This document shows, in pieces, positions 1-6,776 of a stretch of DNA of 11,881 nt; within the stretch, counting starts at the first letter, position 1; each line of letters begins with the position of its first letter. The notes under the pieces were generated by a model. That model was given only the letters and a program-made list of their open reading frames with translations. It did no database searches and was not told the origin of the DNA. Position numbers and translations under genes: made by a program. Source of the stretch: DATDAH01 sp036525535 (GTDB lineage: Bacteria > Actinomycetota > Acidimicrobiia > Acidimicrobiales > DATDAH01); NCBI GenBank assembly GCA_036525535.1, contig DATDAH010000289.1, forward strand, positions 1 to 11,881, in the 5' to 3' direction.

Positions 1-440
1 GGGCCGGCCTCCAGCACCTGCACACCGAGGTCGGCCCGGATCGGGTCGACGTCGGCCCGGTGCTCGGGCTCGGTCAGCAGCAGCCCGACGTCGGCGTGGT
101 GGAGGTCACGGAGCAGGTGCTCGCCCTGGCGGGTGTGGTTCAGGCCGACGACGGTGGCCCCGATCAGCGCCGCCCCGGCGAAGGTGAAGAGGTACTCGGG
201 GATGTTGTCGGCGAGTACGCCGACGTGGGGCGGCCCGTCCGCCGGCAGGCGCTCCCGGAGCAAGGTCGCGTAGCGGCCGGCCTCGGCGTACACCTCGCCG
301 TGGGTCCAGGTCCGCTCCGGGGTCCGCAGCGCCGGGCGGGCGGCGATCTCGGCGTCCGTCCCGTTGCTCCGCAGCAGAGCCGCGGCCGACGCCGCGACCA
401 CCGGGGCCTCCCCAGGCGCCGGCACCCCCGTCGAGCTCAC
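1..440 (-). CDS. Acyl-CoA synthetase (AMP-binding, FadD-like), N-terminal part, runs off window
   Basis: The first 146 codons of a leftward gene are visible; the remainder lies outside the window. Expected role: ATP-dependent activation of a carboxylic acid, probably a fatty or aromatic acid, to its CoA thioester via an acyl-adenylate. The call rests on the N-terminal subdomain: a short helical lead, a TWTHGEVY segment (about residues 44-51) typical of the 'T(Y/W)xEL' region, then GVLADNIPEYLFTFAGAAL (74-92) and VVGLNHTRQG (97-106), followed by RDLHHADVGLLLTE (111-124). These closely resemble the start of mycobacterial FadD17-type ligases as I remember them. The P-loop-like and adenylation motifs are beyond the edge, so activity cannot be judged. 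GTG at 440 is chosen because a TACCGT -10-like hexamer ends 8 nt upstream with no Shine-Dalgarno, which fits a leaderless message. An in-frame GTG at 467 would add nine residues but would place an operator arm inside the gene. Divergent from the TetR gene at 501. Confidence 0.85.
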   Translation of the reverse strand, partial: MSSTGVPAPGEAPVVAASAAALLRSNGTDAEIAARPALRTPERTWTHGEVYAEAGRYATLLRERLPADGPPHVGVLADNIPEYLFTFAGAALIGATVVGLNHTRQGEHLLRDLHHADVGLLLTEPEHRADVDPIRADLGVQVLEAG

Positions 441-448
441 GGCCGCCG

Positions 449-454
449 ACGGTA
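449..454 (-). promoter_or_regulatory. -10-like hexamer of the acyl-CoA synthetase gene (leaderless)
   Basis: TACCGT on the minus strand fits the actinobacterial TANNNT -10 consensus and ends 8 nt before the GTG at 440, so transcription would begin at or next to the start codon. It overlaps the left operator arm. No convincing -35 is seen. Confidence 0.45.
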
Positions 455-487
455 CGCGTTCTGCCACGGCCAGCCGACCAGAACGCG

Positions 488-493
488 TACGGT
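488..493 (+). promoter_or_regulatory. -10-like hexamer of the tetR gene (leaderless)
   Basis: TACGGT fits TANNNT and ends 7 nt before the ATG at 501. There is no Shine-Dalgarno, so a leaderless transcript is likely. It overlaps the right operator arm, implying autoregulation. No clear -35. Confidence 0.45.
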
Positions 494-500
494 CCCGTTG

Positions 501-1124
501 ATGGAGGTGGTGGGGGGGCCGGGGCGGCCGGCGGAGGGGCGCGAGTTGCGGGCGCGCGGCGTGGAGACGATGCACCGCCTTCTGACCGCCGGCGTGACCG
601 TGTTCGGACGGCGGGGGCTGCACGCCGCACGGGTCGACGACATCGTCAAGGCGGCCAACACCTCCCACGGCACCTTCTACCGGTACTTCGCCAGCAAGGA
701 GGACCTCTTCCGGGCCCTCACCACCGACGTGGCCGACCGCCTCGGCGAGCTGGCCGACTCCTTGGGCGAGATCGGCCCCGGTCCGGAGGGAGCGGCCGAG
801 CTGCGGGCCTGGGTGGCCCGCTTCCGCGACGTCTACGACCAATACGGCCCGGTCATCCAGACCTGGACCGAGGCCGAGCAGGACGACACGCCGGAGGGCC
901 GACTGGGCGCCGACGTCCTGGCCCAGTTCGTGGCCCGGCTGGCTGAACGCATCCGGGCCGCCGGGGTCACCGCGGTCGACGCCGATGTCGCCGCGGTGGC
1001 GCTGGTGGCCATGATCGAGCGCCTGACCTACTACTCGGCCACCCGACAGGTCCCCGCCGACACCGATGCGGTCACCGAGGTGCTGGCCACGGCCGCCCAA
1101 CGCTCCCTGTTCGGCCCTACCTGA
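501..1124 (+). CDS. TetR/AcrR-family transcriptional repressor
   Basis: A 207-residue cytoplasmic one-component regulator of standard TetR length. The N-terminal DNA-binding domain spans about residues 15-70: a helix with TMHRLLTAGVTVFGRRGL (23-40), then the helix-turn-helix RVDDIVKAANTSHGTFYRYF (44-63) and SKEDLF (65-70), a textbook TetR signature. Residues 75-207 are the variable helical ligand-binding/dimerisation domain (for example LRAWVARFRDVYDQYGPVIQTW), where the ligand cannot be predicted. The open frame continues far upstream, but ATG 501 is chosen because the protein then begins just before the first TetR helix and a -10-like element sits 7 nt upstream. Divergent to an acyl-CoA synthetase with a shared inverted repeat between them, so it probably represses itself and that gene, with an acyl-CoA or a related molecule as a plausible inducer (inference). 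Its stop codon overlaps a second palindrome in front of the transporter operon. Confidence 0.93.
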   Translation: MEVVGGPGRPAEGRELRARGVETMHRLLTAGVTVFGRRGLHAARVDDIVKAANTSHGTFYRYFASKEDLFRALTTDVADRLGELADSLGEIGPGPEGAAELRAWVARFRDVYDQYGPVIQTWTEAEQDDTPEGRLGADVLAQFVARLAERIRAAGVTAVDADVAAVALVAMIERLTYYSATRQVPADTDAVTEVLATAAQRSLFGPT

Positions 1125-1135
1125 CACGCGCGTCA
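1122..1135. promoter_or_regulatory. 14-bp palindrome upstream of the transporter operon (shared with 10280-10293)
   Basis: TGACACGCGCGTCA is an imperfect palindrome with one non-pairing position pair. It begins on the TetR stop codon, and its end is 20 bp before a -10-like TAAGGT. A 13/14-identical copy lies between the RNB and amidohydrolase genes. Its position just upstream of a promoter and its recurrence suggest an operator; the protein that binds it is unknown. Confidence 0.45.
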
Positions 1136-1155
1136 GTGGTGTCCCGAGGGCCGTG

Positions 1156-1161
1156 TAAGGT
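1156..1161 (+). promoter_or_regulatory. -10-like hexamer for the transporter operon
   Basis: TAAGGT, preceded by GTG (extended -10-like GTG-TAAGGT), lies 34 nt before the GTG at 1196. The leader carries a G-rich Shine-Dalgarno (AGCCGGGGGG, 1181-1190) 5 nt before the start codon. No good -35 is visible at the right distance. Confidence 0.35.
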
Positions 1162-1195
1162 CCGGCCACGCCAAGGTCCGAGCCGGGGGGACATC

Positions 1196-2533
1196 GTGAG
1201 CCGTCGACGAATCGCCGCACTGCTGCTGTTGCTCGCGCTGGTCGCGGGCGCGTGCAGCAACGCGTCAGACGACTCGAGCGACACCGCCGGTGACGACACC
1301 GCCACCGACACGACCGGGGGCGACGGCCCCCTGACCTACGCCGAGGTGCTCGAGCTCCCCATCGACGAGAACGTCCCCGTCGACGCCCCGGGCGTGGACG
1401 ACAGCACCATCCGGGTGGGCGGGGTGGCCTCGGTCACGAACCCCATCGGCGGCACGGAGGGCGAGGCCTTCGAGGGCGTCGAGGCCTACTTCGCCTACAT
1501 GAACGACCAGGGTGGCGTCTACGGCCGGGACCTCGAGCTGGTCGCCCAGGAGGACGACAACACCGGGTTCGAGAACACCCAGGACATCCAGAGCCTGCTG
1601 ACCCAGGATCTCTTCGCCGTGCTCCCCGTCGCCACCCTGGACTTCTCCGGCGCGGAGCTGCTGGTCGACGCCAACATGCCCACGTTCGGGTGGAACATCA
1701 ACGAGGAGTACGCCCTCGGCGACAACCTCTTCGGCATGCGGGGCTACCTGTGCTTCACCTGTGCCACCCAGGGCCTGCCGTGGCTGGCCCAGGAGACGGG
1801 CTCCACCACCGTCGGCGTCCTGGCCTACGACGTACCGCAGTCCTCCAGCTGTGCGGAAGGCGTCCAGAACAGCTTCGACACCTATCCCACCGCCGAGATC
1901 GGCTTCCTCGACGCCAGCCTCCCCTACGGCATCCCCGACCTCAGCGCCCAGGTCCGCGACATGAAGGACGCCGGGGTGGACATGGTGGCCACCTGCATGG
2001 ACTTCAACGGGGTGACCACGCTCCAACAGGAGATGCGCCGGCAGGAGCTGGACGCCATCCAGTACCTGCCCAACGGCTACGACTACAACTTCCTGGCGGA
2101 GAACGGCGACCTCTTCGAGGGCGCCTACGTCCTCACCCAGTTCGTGCCCTTCGAGGCCGAGGACCCCCCCGAGGCCCTCGGCACCTACGAGGACTGGATC
2201 GAGCAGACCGGCGGCACGCGGGGCGAGCTCAGCCTGGCCGGCTGGATCTCCGCCGACATGTTCGTGACCGGCCTGCGGGCGGCCGGCCCCGAGTTCAGCC
2301 AGCAGGGGGTGATCGACGGTCTCAATCAGCTCACCGACTACACCGCCGAGGGCATCATCCCCGGGCTGGACTGGACCATCGAGCACACCGGCGACGCGGC
2401 CCAGGCCTGCTCCGCGCTCTCGCTCATCCAGGACAGCGAGTTCGTGCCGCAGTTCGGCGAACCGGGCAAACCGTTCATCTGCTTCGAGACCGGCGCCGCC
2501 GAGGTGCCCGAGGAACCCGAGGTCTCCGCCTGA
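1196..2533 (+). CDS. ABC transporter substrate-binding lipoprotein, branched-chain amino acid (LivK/Peripla_BP_6) type
   Basis: A 445-residue extracellular receptor that would capture the solute and deliver it to the permease encoded next. It has a lipoprotein signal peptide: RRR at 3-5, a hydrophobic run 6-17, and the lipobox-like AGAC with Cys20 as the lipid-anchored residue. An Asp/Thr/Ser-rich tether (about 22-45) follows. The mature domain starts near STIRVGGVASV (70-80) and shows family features such as AYFAYMNDQGGVYGRDLEL (98-115) and FGWNINEEYALG (164-175), giving a two-lobed type I periplasmic-binding fold. Cysteines at 186, 189 and 219, plus further ones near the C terminus, could form disulfides outside the cell. 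GTG 1196 is chosen over GTG 1136 because it directly precedes the signal peptide and has a Shine-Dalgarno (1181-1190). The ligand is not predictable; family members bind amino acids, amides, urea or aromatic acids. First gene of the operon. Confidence 0.92.
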   Translation: MSRRRIAALLLLLALVAGACSNASDDSSDTAGDDTATDTTGGDGPLTYAEVLELPIDENVPVDAPGVDDSTIRVGGVASVTNPIGGTEGEAFEGVEAYFAYMNDQGGVYGRDLELVAQEDDNTGFENTQDIQSLLTQDLFAVLPVATLDFSGAELLVDANMPTFGWNINEEYALGDNLFGMRGYLCFTCATQGLPWLAQETGSTTVGVLAYDVPQSSSCAEGVQNSFDTYPTAEIGFLDASLPYGIPDLSAQVRDMKDAGVDMVATCMDFNGVTTLQQEMRRQELDAIQYLPNGYDYNFLAENGDLFEGAYVLTQFVPFEAEDPPEALGTYEDWIEQTGGTRGELSLAGWISADMFVTGLRAAGPEFSQQGVIDGLNQLTDYTAEGIIPGLDWTIEHTGDAAQACSALSLIQDSEFVPQFGEPGKPFICFETGAAEVPEEPEVSA

Positions 2534-2567
2534 GTCGGGGCCACGGCGGACCTCCGGACCTCAGCCC

Positions 2568-4595
2568 ATGACCGACGTCCTCAACGCCGTCATCGGCGGC
2601 GCGCCGATCGGGTGCGTCTTCGCCCTGCTGGCGGTCGGGCTGGTCCTGACCTACCGCACGGCCGGTGTCTTCAACCTCGCGTTCGGGGCCCAGGCGTTCG
2701 TCTCCGCCGCGGTCTACTACGACACCCGGGTCCGCCACGAGTGGCCGATCTGGGCCGCCTTCCTGCTGGCCGTCGTCGTGGTCGCCCCCCTCCTCGGCTA
2801 CCTGCTCGACCGGGCCCTCTTCCGCCACCTCCGCACCGCCAGCTCCATCGCCAAGCTGGTCACCACCCTCGGCCTGCTCGTGGCCATCCCCGAGATCACC
2901 AAGCTCTGGTTCGGGGGTGGGGCCTCCTTCGGGGTGAAGGGGATCTGGCCGACCACCGACGACATCGGCGGCCCCTCCATCTACCGCTGGGGCGACTACG
3001 CCATCGACGGCAACCAGCTGGCCACGATCATCGTCACCCTGGTCGCCGTCGGTGCGCTCACCGCCCTGTTCCGCTGGTCCCAGCTCGGCCTGCGGATGCG
3101 GGCCACGGTCGAGAGCCCGCGCATGACCGAGCTGGCCGGCATCAACGCCGACCGCATCAGCACCGTCGCCTGGATGCTCTCCAGCCTGTTCGCCGGCCTG
3201 GCCGGGGTCCTGCTGGCCCCGCTGTTCTCCCAGGTCAACAACGAGAACTTCCTCTTCCTGCTCATCGCCGCGATGGCGGCGGCGGCGTTCGGCAGCCTCC
3301 GGTCGATCCCGATGACCCTGGTCGGCGGCATCGCTCTCGGCATCGGCTACCAGCTGCTCTACACCTGGCTGCCCGCCGGAAGCATCCTGTCCCAGGGCCT
3401 GCGCCCGGCTCTGCCGTTCGGCGCCCTGTTCCTCCTGCTGCTGTTCTGGCCCGGCTTGCGCAATCGCCGGGAAGCCGCCGATCCCCTGGCCGGGGTCGAC
3501 CCGCCACCACCGGCCCCGGCGGCCACGCTGCGGACCCGGGCCATGACCATCTCGACCCGGGTCCTCGGCGTCGGGGTCTTCGTCTTCATCAGCGCCGGCG
3601 TGGCCTGGTTCTTCGACGACTTCTGGGTCCTGCTCTTCACCACCGGGATCGTCTACGCCGTCATCTTCTGCTCCTTGACCGTCATCACCGGCATGGCCGG
3701 GTTGCTCTCCCTGTCCCAGGCCGCCTTCGCCGGGATCGGCGCGTTCACCACGGCCCAACTGGTCGACCGCTACGACCTCCAGGTGCTGGTGGCCATCCTC
3801 ATCGGGGCGGCGCTGGCGGCGCTGGTGGGTGGGGTCTTCGCGCTCCCCGTCCTCCGCCTCGAGGGCCTTTACCTGGCCCTGGCCACGCTGGCCTTCGCGG
3901 CCATGTTCCAGTTCGTGATCCTGCCCCAGAAGTGGGCAGGGGGCCAGAACCTGCAGATCCCGCGCCCGATAATCGGCCCGATCGACTTCTCCAGCACCCG
4001 CGCCTATTACTTCCTCTGTCTGGCGTTCCTGGGCCTGGTCGGTGGCGCCGTCCTGCTCATCAAGCGGGGAACCGTCGGTCGTTACCTCGACGCCCTGCGG
4101 GGGAGCGAGATCGCGGCGGTGTCGATCGGGATCGACCCCCGCCGGGCCCGCGTCACCGCCTTCGGCCTCTCGGCGGGCATCGCCGGCCTCGGCGGTGGCC
4201 TGCTGGCTGTGCTCGACGGTCGCCTCAACCTGCTCAACTACAACTTCATCCAGGGCCTGGTGTGGGTGGTCCTCGTCGTGACCCTCGGGCCCCGGGCCGT
4301 CCAGGCCGCCATCACGGCCGGGATCATGTTCAAGCTCTTCCCCGAGATCATCTCCCGGATCGACATCTCGGCCCTACCCGACACCCTCAACCCGGCGGAG
4401 AACCCCCAGGCCCTCGCCTTCGCCCTCTTCGGCCTCGGCGCCCTCACCTACGCCCGGCACCCCGAGGGCATCATCGAGTACCAGACGGCCAAGTCATTGG
4501 GGTTCGTGAACCGCCGCATCCTGCGGCGGCCCGACCCGGACGTCGACGCGGACGACGTCGAGGCCGTGGCCGAGCCCGTCGAGGTGGCGTCGTGA
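2568..4595 (+). CDS. Fused LivH-LivM branched-chain amino acid-type ABC permease
   Basis: One 675-residue membrane protein carries both permease subunits that are usually separate. Residues 1-297 are LivH-like: multiple membrane segments (for example 10-28, 62-80, 152-168, 201-221, 229-243, 281-296) and the cytoplasmic loop LRMRATVESPRMTELAGI (175-192), which contacts the ATPase. A proline-rich linker follows (about 298-326, with DPPPPAPAA). Residues 330-630 are LivM-like, with TGMAGLLSLSQAAFAGIGAF (374-393) and the coupling loop LDALRGSEIAAVSIGI (507-522). The C terminus (651-675) is an acidic cytoplasmic tail. Starts at ATG, 34 bp after the receptor gene, without a clear Shine-Dalgarno; two tandem copies of CGGACCTC (2547-2562) occupy that spot. 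The stop overlaps the GTG of the next gene (GTGA). A single fused chain would contain both halves of the channel. Substrate unknown. Confidence 0.93.
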   Translation: MTDVLNAVIGGAPIGCVFALLAVGLVLTYRTAGVFNLAFGAQAFVSAAVYYDTRVRHEWPIWAAFLLAVVVVAPLLGYLLDRALFRHLRTASSIAKLVTTLGLLVAIPEITKLWFGGGASFGVKGIWPTTDDIGGPSIYRWGDYAIDGNQLATIIVTLVAVGALTALFRWSQLGLRMRATVESPRMTELAGINADRISTVAWMLSSLFAGLAGVLLAPLFSQVNNENFLFLLIAAMAAAAFGSLRSIPMTLVGGIALGIGYQLLYTWLPAGSILSQGLRPALPFGALFLLLLFWPGLRNRREAADPLAGVDPPPPAPAATLRTRAMTISTRVLGVGVFVFISAGVAWFFDDFWVLLFTTGIVYAVIFCSLTVITGMAGLLSLSQAAFAGIGAFTTAQLVDRYDLQVLVAILIGAALAALVGGVFALPVLRLEGLYLALATLAFAAMFQFVILPQKWAGGQNLQIPRPIIGPIDFSSTRAYYFLCLAFLGLVGGAVLLIKRGTVGRYLDALRGSEIAAVSIGIDPRRARVTAFGLSAGIAGLGGGLLAVLDGRLNLLNYNFIQGLVWVVLVVTLGPRAVQAAITAGIMFKLFPEIISRIDISALPDTLNPAENPQALAFALFGLGALTYARHPEGIIEYQTAKSLGFVNRRILRRPDPDVDADDVEAVAEPVEVAS

Positions 4596-5356
4596 GCCCG
4601 ACCACGCTGCTCGAAGCCGACCGCGTGTCGAAGCACTTCGCCGGCATCACCGCCCTCAGCGGGGCCTCCCTGCGCGTGGACGAGGGCGAGATCGTCGGCC
4701 TCATCGGTCCCAACGGCGCGGGCAAGACCACCCTGTTCGACTGCATCTACGGCTACCTCCGCCCCGATGGCGGGCAGGTCCGGTTCTGTGGTGAGAGCCT
4801 GATCGGTCAACGCATCCACCAGCGGGCTCGCCTGGGCATCGGGCGAACGTTCCAGCGCATCGAGCTGTTCACCGGCACGAGCGTGCGGGACCACCTGCTG
4901 GTCGCCGAGCGGTCCCGCCAGGACACGGGCGGGCTCTGGCGGGATCTCCGGGGCAAGGGCAGACCGACCGCGGAGGAGCTCGAGCGGGTCGACGAGGTCC
5001 TCGATCTCCTCGGCCTCCTGGCCCTGGCCGACCGACCGATCGAGGCCCTCACGTTGGGCAAGGCCCGGCTGGTCGAGCTCGGTCGGGCCCTCATGATCGA
5101 GCCCCGCCTCCTGCTGCTCGACGAGCCGTCCAGCGGGCTGGACGGCGACGAGACCCTCGCCATGGGCGCCGTGCTGGCCCGCGTCCGCGAGGAGCGCCAC
5201 CTGGCGATCCTGTTGGTCGAACACGACGTGGAGCTCGTGCGGTCGGTGACCAGCCGTCTCTACGTGCTCGACTTCGGCACCCTCATAGCCGAGGGCGCCA
5301 CCGACGCCGTCCTCGGGGACGAGGCCGTGCGCAAGGCCTACCTGGGGTCGACGTGA
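4592..5356 (+). CDS. livG: LivG-type ABC transporter ATP-binding protein
   Basis: A 254-residue cytoplasmic ATPase, normal LivG length. Motifs: Walker A GPNGAGKT (39-46), Q-loop RTFQRIELF (85-93), a signature region LTLGKARLVELGRAL (153-167), Walker B LLLLDE (173-178) with D-loop SSGLD (180-184), and H-loop LLVEHD (207-212; His211). The signature reads LTLGK rather than LSGGQ or the LSYGQ/LPYGQ form common in LivG, so Lys replaces the usual Gln, while the remaining catalytic residues are intact. It would pair with LivF at the permease coupling loops to power import. The start GTG overlaps the permease stop by 3 nt and the stop overlaps the livF start in the same way, so translational coupling is likely and no separate promoter is needed. 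Confidence 0.95.
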   Translation: MSPTTLLEADRVSKHFAGITALSGASLRVDEGEIVGLIGPNGAGKTTLFDCIYGYLRPDGGQVRFCGESLIGQRIHQRARLGIGRTFQRIELFTGTSVRDHLLVAERSRQDTGGLWRDLRGKGRPTAEELERVDEVLDLLGLLALADRPIEALTLGKARLVELGRALMIEPRLLLLDEPSSGLDGDETLAMGAVLARVREERHLAILLVEHDVELVRSVTSRLYVLDFGTLIAEGATDAVLGDEAVRKAYLGST

Positions 5357-6069
5357 CCGCGCCGGTCCTCGAGTTGGACGACGTCGATGCCGCCTACGGC
5401 CCCTTCCGCGCCCTGTTCGGTGTGTCCCTGACGGTGCCCGATGGAGGCGCAGTCGCCCTGCTCGGGCCCAACGGCTCGGGTAAGACGACGGTGGCCCGGG
5501 TGGCTTCCGGCCTCCTGGCCCCGACCCGAGGACACCTCCGGGTCCGCGGGGAGGACCTGACCGGTCAGCCCGCCCATGCCGTGGCCCGCGGCGGCGTGCT
5601 CCACGCCCCCGAGGGCCGGTCCGTCTTCGGCACGCTGACCGTGGAGGAGAACCTGGTGCTCGGCCTCGGTGGCGCCGGCGCCAAGACCGACATCGCTCCC
5701 GGAATGGAGCGGGCCTTCGCGCTCTTCCCCCGCCTCGGCGAGCGCCGGACGCAGCAGGCGGGGACCCTCTCCGGGGGTGAGCAACGGATGCTGTCCCTGG
5801 CCCGGGTCATGGCCCGACCGCCCAGGCTGCTGATCGTGGACGAGCTGTCCCTCGGGCTGGCCCCGATCGTGGTCGAGGAGGTCTACGGCACGTTGGCCCA
5901 CATCCGGGAGGCGGGGACGGCCCTGCTCATCATCGAACAGCACGTCCACCACGCCCTCGAGATCGCCGACGAGGCCGCCATCCTCCACCAGGGCCGCGTC
6001 GCCTTCCACGGTCCCACCGCCGGCCTGATCGACCGGGCCGACCTGCTCAGCGGCGGCCTGGACGGATGA
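5353..6069 (+). CDS. livF: LivF-type ABC transporter ATP-binding protein
   Basis: A 238-residue cytoplasmic ATPase, the usual LivF length. Motifs: Walker A GPNGSGKT (38-45), the LivF-typical PEGRSVFGTLTVEENL (86-101), ABC signature LSGGEQRMLSLARVM (139-153), Walker B LLIVDE (159-164) and the family motif DELSLGLAP (163-171), where Leu replaces the more usual Pro of DEPSLGLAP. The H-loop region is IIEQH (193-197); LivF proteins commonly carry Gln/Asn (VEQN) here, so the absence of the canonical His position is a family trait. It forms the ATPase pair with LivG. Begins with a GTG overlapping the livG stop and ends with ATGA, which starts the following gene, so all three should be translated in a coupled way. 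Confidence 0.95.
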   Translation: MTAPVLELDDVDAAYGPFRALFGVSLTVPDGGAVALLGPNGSGKTTVARVASGLLAPTRGHLRVRGEDLTGQPAHAVARGGVLHAPEGRSVFGTLTVEENLVLGLGGAGAKTDIAPGMERAFALFPRLGERRTQQAGTLSGGEQRMLSLARVMARPPRLLIVDELSLGLAPIVVEEVYGTLAHIREAGTALLIIEQHVHHALEIADEAAILHQGRVAFHGPTAGLIDRADLLSGGLDG

Positions 6070-6776
6070 TCGTCGTCCAGGAGGTCCACGACGTCGCCGG
6101 CCGCGACGAGGACGCCTTCGACCTGGCCTTGCGGGACAGCTGGGCCCCGGCGCTGGCCGAGTCGGGCGAGGCCCGGCTGGTGTGGGCGCTGCGCCAGGCC
6201 CACGGCACCGGGGCCAGCTACCGGGTCATCACCTACACCGCCGTGCGCTCGGCCGAAGCCTGGGGCCGACTGGCCGAGCGGATCGCCGGCGGTGACCTGC
6301 GGGCCGTGGTCGACGGGCTCGACCGGTACCGCCACGGCGCGACGGCCAGCCTGCTGCGGCCGGTCTCGTGGTCACCGCTGCAGGAGATCGACCTCGACGC
6401 CGTCCCCGAGCCGGACGAGTCGGCACCGGCGAGCCTCTTCATGGAGGACACCGCCTACCCCTTCCGGGAGCACTTGGAGGACTACCTGGCTCAGGCCGGC
6501 CAGCTCTACGCCGGGATGTTGGCCGAAGGAGCCGAGAAGGGCACGTCGATGCTGGAGATGGTTGCCGCCTTCCAGCCCCTCTGGGGCACAGGGCCTTGGC
6601 GACAGGTGGTGCTCTGGCAGCGGGTCACCAACCCGGACCACCTCATGGCGATGTTCTCCATGGAGGTCCCGGCCAAGTTCCGGGCCCCCGGGACCTGGAT
6701 GCACGACGCGCTGGAGCTGCGGGACCGGTGGGAGAGCCGCCTCCTGCGCACGCTCCCCTGGTCACCCCTGCGCTGA
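6066..6776 (+). CDS. Uncharacterised two-repeat protein coupled to the transporter, possible tandem ferredoxin-like (NIPSNAP/EthD-like) domains
   Basis: A 236-residue soluble protein with no signal peptide or membrane segment. It appears to be an internal duplication: LLRPVSWSPL at 96-105 matches LLRTLPWSPL at 226-235, and GASYRVITYTAVRSAEAW (49-66) aligns with GPWRQVVLWQRVTNPDHL (176-193). Each half has an alternating strand/helix pattern resembling a dimeric alpha-beta barrel (ferredoxin-like) domain as in NIPSNAP or EthD-like proteins. This is inference from pattern and length, not a firm family assignment. The start ATG overlaps the livF stop (ATGA), so it is very probably made with the transporter and may act on, or bind, the imported compound. 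No catalytic motif is recognised. The gene ends in a convergent region. Confidence 0.8.
   Translation: MIVVQEVHDVAGRDEDAFDLALRDSWAPALAESGEARLVWALRQAHGTGASYRVITYTAVRSAEAWGRLAERIAGGDLRAVVDGLDRYRHGATASLLRPVSWSPLQEIDLDAVPEPDESAPASLFMEDTAYPFREHLEDYLAQAGQLYAGMLAEGAEKGTSMLEMVAAFQPLWGTGPWRQVVLWQRVTNPDHLMAMFSMEVPAKFRAPGTWMHDALELRDRWESRLLRTLPWSPLR

Larger units (their letters stand above)
448..494. promoter_or_regulatory. Candidate TetR operator: inverted repeat, 16-bp arms, 15-bp spacer
   Basis: CAGAACGCGTACGGTC at 479-494 on the plus strand is matched on the minus strand at 463-448 by CAGAACGCGTACCGTC, with one mismatch; the inner 12 bp of each arm (452-463, 479-490) are perfect inverted repeats. 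The element fills the gap between the divergent acyl-CoA synthetase and TetR genes, and each arm overlaps the -10-like hexamer of one promoter. TetR repressors commonly bind such elements and block both divergent promoters. Binding by the adjacent TetR is inference; the repeat is seen directly. Confidence 0.75.

Noticed and set aside
60..500. Upstream extension of the TetR frame by 147 codons
   Set aside because: It is antisense to the acyl-CoA synthetase and would run through the operator; the protein gains no domain. ATG 501 fits TetR length and the promoter.
1136..1195. Earlier GTG start for the substrate-binding protein
   Set aside because: It would put 20 residues, including a proline and a cysteine, before the signal peptide and lacks a Shine-Dalgarno, whereas GTG 1196 has both features.
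1265..2386. Minus-strand open frame (373 codons) under the substrate-binding protein
   Set aside because: Composition is dominated by Gly, Val, Leu, Asp and Gln repeats without domains; the opposite strand has a signal peptide and family motifs.
2547..2562. Tandem repeat CGGACCTC x2 before the permease gene
   Set aside because: Only two 8-bp copies; no known role and easily due to chance in GC-rich DNA. Noted in the permease entry only.
2475..3758. Long minus-strand open frame (427 codons) under the permease gene
   Set aside because: Its product is a low-complexity Gly/Asp/Gln/Glu-rich string with no fold-like pattern, and the plus strand here encodes a clear LivHM permease. It is a GC-driven shadow.
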